Shown here: positions 56,286 through 64,000 of the stretch, in pieces
Numbering within the stretch: position 1 is the stretch's first letter
Layout of the letters: each line of letters starts with the position of its first letter
DNA from: Hydrotaea diabolus
Lineage: Eukaryota > Arthropoda > Insecta > Diptera > Muscidae
Assembly: GCA_963513945.1 (NCBI GenBank)
Contig: OY740716.1
Span: 229,305,157-229,369,156, forward strand
Direction of reading: 5' to 3'
Length of the DNA stretch: 64,000 nucleotides
The notes under the pieces: model-generated
Seen by the model: only the letters and a program-made list of their open reading frames with translations
Databases searched by the model: none
Told to the model about the DNA's origin: nothing
Program-made: the position numbers and the translations under genes

Positions 56286-56640
56286 ATCGACATTACCTTA
56301 ATTAATATTTGTTGATATTTGAAACTTACCTAAAAAGAGAAGAAATGAAAATTAAGTAATTAATATAATTGCCAAAATAAAAATATCATTGAATTGTTAA
56401 TAAACAATATATTATGAATAAACAAGTAAATACGCAAAAAAGTTCGGCGCCAGACCAATCTTATAAAGCCTGTAACACGGATATTGTCCAAACGGATATG
56501 GTAAAAGAAAAATGATCATATATAAGGAATCCGTGATTATAACGTTCACCATTTATAATTCCTTGTTTGTTAGGTCCATATGGACCAGTTTTTGGGCCAC
56601 TAGAACCCATAGGTACAAAAACCAACCCCATGTAGGATAA
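56286..56640. other. Unassigned sequence
   Basis: No gene recognised. Confidence 0.35.
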
Positions 56641-56641
56641 A

Positions 56642-57390
56642 CAGGGTGGCGCACCAATTGTTTTATAATGAGAAATTCAAATAACTTTTTTTAATCAATG
56701 TATTTCATTTTTTTAATGTATTAAAAATTCAATTTAATTTTATATGACTTATTGTGTTTGAAGATGATAAACCAATAATTATCTCTTTGCTCATCCACAC
56801 ATATGCGACTCCTGATCTAAAAACTATTCATTGCATTGGTCTGAAGGGTTAAAGTTGGGATCGATTCAATTATTGTTTTAATGGACTGCTTCAATTCAGT
56901 GAAATTCCTTAGTTTCTTATTGTACACCTGTTGCTTCACATAACCCCATAACAAAGTCAGGTGCGGTCCGGTTCGGAGACCTTGGGGGCAAATGGCAAGT
57001 GGAATTTCTGGATATTAAATTGTTTGGGAATGTTCGTTGCAGCTCTGCCATAACCGGTCTGGCTATGAGTGCAGTTGCTCCATCTTGCTGGTACAAATAC
57101 TGTCAAATCTGATGCGTCTTCGGCGCAGTTCTGGGAAAAAAACTGCTTCGACATCTTCAAATAACGACCCCCCATTGACAGTAAATATTACACCGATTTC
57201 TTCAAAGAACTATGGCCACACAATGCAGCTTGATGAAACTGCGCACTACATAGTAGCTCGTTATGTGTTATGCCTCATGGAGTATTTCGTTACAATAATA
57301 AAAAAGCGCCAACACATTTTTTTCATGAACTTTTTTTCTTCGGCCATTTCAAATTTTTTTTTTGTCAAAACTCCATTCGAATAGGCAAAT
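56642..57390 (-). pseudogene. Decayed mariner/Tc1-type transposase C-terminal half
   Basis: On the minus strand, read across several frames: YQQDGATALIARPVMAELQR (second catalytic Asp, about 57090-57030), PNNLISRNSTCHLPPRS, then a damaged PDFxxWGYVK-like segment near 56950. LRNFTELKQSIKTIIESIPT (about 56920-56860) follows. The plus-strand sequence acagggtggcgcaccaattg at 56641 looks like its terminal inverted repeat. The start of the gene was not found. Confidence 0.65.
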
Positions 57391-57404
57391 TCAGAGTGTT
57401 TAAA

Positions 57405-58445
57405 AATTAAAATATGGTTGTATCATCAACCAAATCATCAGCCACACTGTTTACTGCATGGTCCGCAGAGGTGCGGTTGTCACTCAATGTGAAAGTCGTT
57501 GACGCCAACATCCCGACTACCAACTACCCCAATATCCTTGGGGTCACATTGGACAGCATTTTTAGATCCTCTGCACATGCTACAGCTATCTGCGATAAAC
57601 TCAAAAGTAGTAACAAGGTCCTCAAGTCACTTGCCGGCAGTACTTGGGGAGCCGACAAAGAAACCTTGTTGACCTCTTACAAAGCGATAGGTCGGTCTGT
57701 AGCAAACTACGCAGCACCTGTATAGTCGGCGAACGTGAGTACGACGCAGTGGAAGAAAATTTAGACTTGCCAGAATGCCGCCCTCAGAACATCAACAGGG
57801 TGTCTTCTTATGTCTTCCGAGGACCATCGAAATGAGGAACGAAGGTCCTTACAGTGCGCAGACACAATTTCCTGTTGTCTAAGCAATAACTGCTAGGGTG
57901 TTTTCGCAGTAGTCATCCTAACCACCATCTCTTGAACAGGATGCCTCCACTCAGGCAGATCAGGTACGATCTTCATGATCCGGAGAGAGAGGTACAGCGG
58001 TATAAGAGAGAACCTTTAGATCATCGAAACTATCAGGCAGGTCTGAACAACATTCACGCAGATGATGTCGCAGCAGCAGTATGCAGCTACCGTGTGAATG
58101 TAGTGCTAGGGGAACATCCCCCGGAGATTTCACTTGAGGAGAAGGTACTACCTCGCGCGTGGTTCTGGCGCAGCTGAGATCTGGATGGTGCAGCCGCCTC
58201 AATTCTTACTGGGCACGAATTGATGCTAACGTTCCGGACATCTGTCCCGTTTGCCATGAGGGACCACATGATGTGCTGCACCTCTTCAATTGTCCGGCCA
58301 AGCCCACTCAGCTGACTCCCAGGTCACTGTGGACGCATCCTGTTCAAATGGCGCGTTTCCTCCACCTGGATATCAAAGCAGATCCCCCATAGACAAACAA
58401 GACTTCAAAACCAATATATTGTTGTTACAACAACAACAAAATCGT
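57405..58445 (+). pseudogene. LINE reverse transcriptase C-terminus with 3' tail
   Basis: 57414-57725 gives FTAWSAEVRLSLNVKVVD, YPNILGVTLDSIFRSSAHA, SNKVLKSLAGSTWGADKETL and LTSYKAIGRSVANYAAPV, then a stop. Frameshifted continuation: QWKKI, TCQNAALRTSTGCLL, MPPLRQIRYDL, PPEISLEEKVLPR, and from 58159 LAQLRSGWCSRLNSY. CPVCHEGPHDVLHLFNCP (a zinc-knuckle-like cluster) and LTPRSLWTHPVQMARFLHL follow, with a stop at 58390-58392. The 3' end is gttacaacaacaacaa. This is the C-terminal half of a jockey-like LINE, 5'-truncated; the order of parts is intact but the frame is broken at least three times. Confidence 0.85.
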
Positions 58446-58479
58446 AATATTTTTTAATTTGACAATGTTATTGTTACGA

Positions 58480-58985
58480 ATCTTAGGCAATAGTAGTTCT
58501 TTTTTATGTAAATTAAAATTTTTCAAAACAAACTACTTTGGATTAGTATAACTGAAATATTTTTAATAAATGATTTTTTTCTACAGTTAATTAAATCACT
58601 TTTAATATTGAGAGTTTAATATATTTTTACATAATCTACTTAATAAACATCTCTATTGTTGAATAACAACATAACCCAATCCTTACACAAATTTTTGGGA
58701 TCATATTATGGTTGTATGGTAAACATACTATGGTTATGAGTATCATAAAATGGTTGTGGAGATCATATTATGGTTGAGTGTGAATAATAAAATGGTTGTA
58801 AGGGTTCATAGTATGGTTGTGTGTGAATAATTGTAATGTTGTGAGAACCATAATATTGTTGTGGGGACCATTATATGATACTATTGTTGTGATGATCATA
58901 ATATTTTCGTACTACAACCATATAAGCAACAATAGTATGATGAACTTCGAATATTGTTACCCAAACCATATTTTTTTTCATCGTG
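58480..58985. mobile_element. TIR element S, copy 3
   Basis: 58483-58640 matches 8615-8835, and 58690-58900 holds the bipartite tcatactatggtt / atcatattatggttg array. The right end, accatattttttttcatcgtg, resembles the S terminus. Non-coding. Confidence 0.65.
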
Positions 58986-60320
58986 CTTAAAACAAATACT
59001 TAATGAAATCGGACGAATCCGCTCCGACTGCCAAGCAGTATTCTTTAAAAATATTCAATCAATTTATAGGCAGATTCGCGATCTCAAATTTTAAAAATAT
59101 TGACCTTTTATGTCCGCCAGTGTACAAACAACATGTACATGTTCGTATGTATGATCAAATGTAATATTTATAATGGTTGTGTGTAATGAATGAATAATTA
59201 CTAAATCATCGACAAATCATGATCTACCATCGAAAATTATCATCAGCATCAAATATTACGACCTACGAAAAAAAATCAAACCAAAAACTCGTTCGATTTT
59301 CTGGTGTTGCTGACTGTTGATGGCTGGACATTGTCGGTTATCGATTGTGTGGTGTTCCACCAACAAAAGCTACCAAGATGGTTGTGATCATAGATTGCAG
59401 CATTTGTGGGTTATATTCATTACACGATCATGTACCTGCTGATGTACGTAAATATGAAAAAAATACATATGAACCATGCGCAGGCTGGCTATGCTGTTGG
59501 CCGGCCATACCCTAAGTCCGACCGTTCGTCGTCTTCCTCTCGCCAAGGTGCTTAAGATTTGACATTAATATTCAGTCATTTATAATTAAAAAAATAAAAT
59601 ACCCGTACGTTTATTTATATAGCCCCAGACTATTTCTATTTTCGCTGTTAATATTTTCAATTCAGACACGTTTTCTCTCTTTTACTCTCTCTCTCTCTCT
59701 CTCTCTCTCTCTTAGCAGCTCCATCGTTTACAAGTTTTACGGCCATTGTCTAAACAAATGAAAGTAAAAGTGTTGAAATATCTATTATTTCATTCGCTTA
59801 ATAGTTTTAAACGGTTTTTAATATTATTAAACAATAACCGAAAAAAGACCACCGTATCGAGCAGGGAACAACGAGATCTTTTATAAATGCCAACCCAAAA
59901 TTATTCCGTTCATTATCATCCGATGACAGACGCAATTGAGCACCCATATGATGCTGTTTCGTGCCAGCAGCCAGCCAGCTTCAGGCCGATGGTGGCGATA
60001 GTTGGACCTTCATTCATATCATTCATTCATCATTCAATCCACGTTGGAGCATTGAAACGGTATGTTGACTTCCCGCTTAAACTACGGCACTATCATATTT
60101 TTCGCTAATTAAAAACAAATTGAAATTATTCGACCATGGCAGTAGGTTGTTTATGAAGTAATGCAAGAACAACTCTTGTTAGTAGAACAAATTATTTTCT
60201 TATATTCTCCCAATGTTGCTCTATCAGAAACTTAATAATTTCATCTAGTACAATAACGATATACTCATAAAAGCCTAGCAAAAAGTACAACCCATTACCA
60301 TTTGCACTACCAGGTAATGA
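58986..60320. other. Unassigned sequence with a CT microsatellite
   Basis: 59684-59712 is a run of about 14 CT units. The rest is without recognised gene or repeat. 59300-59550 and 59930-60060 are somewhat GC-richer and could be single-copy sequence. Confidence 0.4.
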
Positions 60321-60323
60321 CCT

Positions 60324-60770
60324 CTCAATGCCCTTTTCATTATTTTGAAACCAAAAATAAGTACTTACTGATAGTATATTCTTAACAGCAGGAGTTGTAT
60401 CAAAAGACCAATCCCTAAACTTAGTTTGTTTCAGCGATGACAAATTGGTGATTTTTAATTACCACTCAATACCCTTTTCATTATTTTGAAACCAAAAATA
60501 AGTACTCACTGATAATATATTCTTAACAATGTGGTGAGTGGCAGGAGTTGTATTAAAAGGCCAATATACAAACTTATTTTCGGTGATTCAAAATTGCTGA
60601 TTTTTCCTTACCCCTCAATACCCTTTCCATTATTTTGAAACGAAGAATTGATGATAATAGATTCTTAACAGTATGGACTGTGTCTGGAGTTGTATCTAAA
60701 GGCCAATTTTAAAACTAACAGCAACATGTGATTTTTTACTAATTGTGGTTATTATTCACTACCAAAAATA
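60324..60770 (+). repeat. Three tandem degenerate units of about 145 bp
   Basis: Units start at ctcaatgccc (60324), ctcaataccc (60465) and ctcaataccc (60614). Each contains 'cattattttgaaac', 'gataatatattcttaaca' (or a variant), 'ggagttgtat' and 'aaggccaat'. Non-coding. Confidence 0.75.
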
Positions 60771-61079
60771 ATTCTTTTAGAGAAGTGATTTTTTTTTATT
60801 TAAAAGAAAAACGTCACGTTTAGCCATTTTCAATTCTTGCGCGTAGTGCTTGCAGCGATTTAACTTAGCAAAATATTATTTTGTTCCTCGCATTAGTTGC
60901 AAATGCAATTTTTAAGGTAGCAACTTGTTATCGAATTTAAAAATAATTGATAATGGAGAAAAATATCAGGATTTCGAGCATTCGCTTATTCACGGTTTTA
61001 AAAAATCTCGAAAAGTTTTAAGACTTATTTTTTAATTTTCACTCGAAGCTTAATAATTTTGAATATATAATTTTTAATA
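60771..61079. other. Unassigned sequence
   Basis: AT-rich, nothing recognised. Confidence 0.35.
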
Positions 61080-61850
61080 ATTTAACAGAACCTACAGCTT
61101 TAAAAGCCACTTATTACATCAGATTTCGATCGAATTTCTCACAGAGAATTAAGAGTTATCAACACCCATCTCTAGTGAAATTTGTTTCCGCAAAGCTGCC
61201 ACACAAAAGTCCCTCCTGATTTGACTAATCATGATCAAATGTCCCTTTTGTATAGCTCCTATACAAAGGACCTTTAAATTTTTAGAACCAACAGCTCAAA
61301 AAGCCACAAATTCCCTTTAATTCTCAACAAATTTTACATAGAGCGTTGGGAGATATCAACAACGTCCTCTGATGAAATTGGGCCATATCGGTCCATGTTT
61401 TCGTATAGATCACACAATAGATCCCGATTTGAGGTTCTGCAGAAGTTACAAATTAAACCCAATCATGCTTAAATTGTGCATGAACTGAAAATCGGCTATG
61501 TAAGTAGTTTCATATTTTCGAAAAGCCTCATGCAAAGATCCCTTTCCTTAAAAATACCTAGAGCTCTAAAAACTACATATTACATCCGATTTCGTTCAAA
61601 TTCGAGTTATGAGAGTCCAGCGACCAAAAGGAGCTTAGTTGCTGGACGTTTGGCTCATTTGGCCCAAATTAGATCCCGCATGGTCAAAACGGGCGATCAT
61701 ATAGGTAATCAAATTAAAACAAGTTTTGCTACGATTTTAAACTGAAGTTATTTTGAAGTTTAAACAGAAATCAGGGACGGACGCATGGGCCGAAAGATCC
61801 CAAAAACAGAAGTATTTTAGGTTCGGACAATTGTTTTAATTGAATTTGAA
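61080..61850 (+). repeat. Muscoid-type dispersed repeat V, copy 3
   Basis: 'aaagccacttattacatc', 'gctggacgtttggctcattt' and 'cgggcgatcatataggta' parallel the copy at 31021-31495. Confidence 0.5.
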
Positions 61851-61904
61851 ATTGAACAAATATTACCGCTGTATTTAAAACTATAACATGATATTTTATA
61901 GCTC

Positions 61905-62060
61905 GCCCTCGAAATCTTGCAAAAATTGGTTGTTGTTGTAGCGGCATATAGTGCCGGGGTGACATCCTATGGCCGAAGAATTCCTCCTTTGGGTCGATCC
62001 AATGCACCGGCTGTCGTGGGATCGTGTGTAATAATTGGTGCTATCTCCAGGAGGCTCTGA
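61905..62060 (-). mobile_element. LINE-like 3' terminal fragment
   Basis: The reverse strand reads 'acgacagccggtgcattgga', 'gtcaccccggcactatatg' and then 'ccgctacaacaacaacca'. This resembles the (caa)n-tailed UTR ends of fly jockey-like LINEs (compare the tail at 58430). No coding part. Confidence 0.45.
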
Positions 62061-64000
62061 ACGTATATTTTTTTGCATCTTTAATTCTTTTGTAACTAAT
62101 GTTAAATGCATTGAATAGTTCAAATTGTATGATATTTCATAGAGAACTGTATATCGTATACTCGCTATAATAGTAAAACATAAAATTTGCCTTAAAAAAA
62201 GTTCGTTATAACCGATGTTTGCCATAACCATATACATTTAGGTGAAAAATGAAATCAGAACTGTTGGTACCCAAAGAAGTGTTCTTTATAGACGAAAGTT
62301 CAATATTACCGGTGTACGTTATAACCAAACTCTACTGTATAATTGTTCGCTCTCTTTCTCTCGCACTCACTTTCGAACACAGATATTACCGGTTAAGTTT
62401 TATCATAGAGAGAAGTACCTTAAAAAGCTTTGTTGTTAAGGTGTGGTGTTTGAAACCAAATTCCAGTTCGTTTGATATGGGTAGAAAAGCTTTTGCCTTT
62501 TAACACCAAGCTTTAACAAGAGAGCTGTTTAATGGTACTTCTTTCTATGTTATAACTTCTCTGACATTGAGCTTCCTGTATGATTGCAGATAAGTACCCT
62601 GCGGAAAATTACCCATGGTCTTCTCATGAAAGCTCCGTTAATGCCTTTTAAAATGAAGCATTCCACAAGACCTTCCTAGCACATGAAAATTATATCGCAC
62701 ACATCCTCTTTTCGCTTTTCTAAGAAGGGTAGTAAATCCCATACATATTCCTTGAAGCCGAAATAGTTTATTATTTTTAGTTGGAAATATTCAATAAACA
62801 CTCTTTTATTCTTCCTTGTTAAAGGCATGCTACCATGCCTGAAGTGTGATGGCTGCATGGGAGGTGTTAGTCAGGCTGGGTAGTTATGAGATATATACCT
62901 TTGACGTTAATTCCCTAACTACACTGGGCAACTTTACTTGCCGCAACTCTAAGTTTGTAGGAGAGAGAGAGAGTTGAGGCAAGTATAGTTGTCACCACCG
63001 ACACGGGCCGGTAGAGGGGGAAAAAAGTTTTTCTTCAAGGGACTTCGTGGTAAAAGTTTTTTTTTTATTATAACCAAATCCTATGATTTTTTACAAAAAC
63101 TGCTATAACTCAGCAATTTTTTAGGATTATCAAAAATATAACACGTCGGAATCGTTACATGGCGTTCTTTATAATTTTTTGCAAAAACGAGATCTCGAGA
63201 ATTGGTACTATTAGCATATATTTCTTTTGACTATAGTTTCCACAATTTGTATTCAATTTTTATAAATTATAATTTACCTGAAAGATGCATTTCGTGTACC
63301 AATTAATTTTACTCAGATTTTAGTGAATCAGAAAAGAATTGCTGAAGTTTAAGGCAGATTAATGAAAAAGTCAGAACAATTTCTTGTTCACGATATCTCG
63401 AAAACTACACATACGTGGTGTGGCAAAATGGACATTCAATTCGGATTCAGTTCACATACGAATCAGTTGGTTTAGTCTAAGGGCTCTAAAAGTCAAATTT
63501 TGCAGAACAGTGTTATTTGCACAATGATGCAACGTTTTTTACATCTTTTATATTGTTTTTATTAATAAGAAAGGCATTCATCAACTTCTTTAAAATTAAT
63601 TACAAAGGCTCGGCGGGAACAAATACCCATCTTTGACGGTGATTACTATCGAATTGAAATGGTCATTTAAAAATTTAACATGAAAACTATGCAATTTTAA
63701 AAAACAACAACGGCTACAAATTCAAAATTTCATATGGGATACTTTCAATACAAGTGGTTTTATAATTCTCATATCCACTTCAATACTGGCCGTACGTACA
63801 TGTGGACATGATGCCTTTAGGTGTGGTCTTACATACAATTGAATTCAACCCAAATTGGAATTACTAATCTCGGCTCTTTAAAATCCATTGTAGTGTCGAG
63901 TACTACCGCAGAGGTTTAAGGCAACAATAATCGAAACAAAAAGACAGATAAAATATGGGGATTTTGGAATTTGGTACCGCCACTTGAAGAGGGGATGAAT
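62061..64000. other. Unassigned sequence
   Basis: No gene, TIR pair or transposase recognised in the last 1.9 kb. 62961-62975 has a short ga-rich run (gagagagagagag). Confidence 0.4.

Noticed and set aside
57037..57384. 115-codon plus-strand frame as a gene
   Set aside because: Opposite strand of a decayed transposase with a recognisable YQQDGA motif; no domain of its own.
1..64000. tRNA or rRNA genes
   Set aside because: No cloverleaf with A/B box motifs or rRNA-like conserved core was recognised by eye; a tRNA scan could still find one.

Overview
The window looks like AT-rich, repeat-packed intronic and intergenic DNA from a calyptrate fly (house fly, stable fly, blow fly or flesh fly type). 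The evidence is a split host gene with consensus GT-AG splice sites, dense Tc1/mariner copies of several families, jockey-type LINE pieces, and long degenerate repeats carrying phrases typical of muscoid genomes (tandem 'atcggttcagatttag' blocks and mirror-image 'tatacccgcaccacatag' blocks). No bacterial, rRNA, tRNA or CRISPR feature was recognised. Species assignment is inference.

Only one host gene could be supported: an ELOVL-type very-long-chain fatty acid elongase on the minus strand. Its start-codon exon lies at 18391-18260, exon 2 at 9908-9801 and exon 3 at 9717-9637. All junctions are phase 0 and together they give 107 codons of the N-terminal third. The catalytic part, including the HXXHH box, must lie left of base 1. 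The first coding intron is about 8.35 kb and is filled with transposons; the second is 83 bp. A splice acceptor just before the ATG implies at least one upstream non-coding exon to the right.

Region by region: 1-9.6 kb (intron 3) holds a Harbinger-like element interrupted by a TIR element with tandem modules, a dead DD34D mariner and a DD41D mariner interrupted by a second TIR element. 9.9-18.3 kb (intron 1) holds a mariner fragment in a gap-repair-like scar, two more mariners, a hAT-like foldback element and a LINE scrap. 18.4-30 kb (5' side of the elongase) holds more mariners, small foldback elements and a muscoid repeat. 30-46 kb holds AT-rich TIR elements, a recent-looking jockey insertion with a 13-bp target duplication, a mariner carrying a PIF/Harbinger-like MITE in a TTA site, and a stack of insertions in a LINE 3' UTR. 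46.2-52.9 kb is one DD37D (maT-like) transposon whose two halves are separated by about 5.5 kb of tandem repeats. 53-64 kb holds a GC-richer tract, another mariner, decayed transposase and LINE 3' ends and small tandem repeats.

No transposase here looks active: each is broken by stops, frameshifts, deletions or lost catalytic residues. The value of the window is therefore structural: several TIR families with visible target duplications, nested stacks that give relative insertion order, and rearrangement scars. All boundaries were read by eye; expect errors of a few bases where TIRs are decayed.
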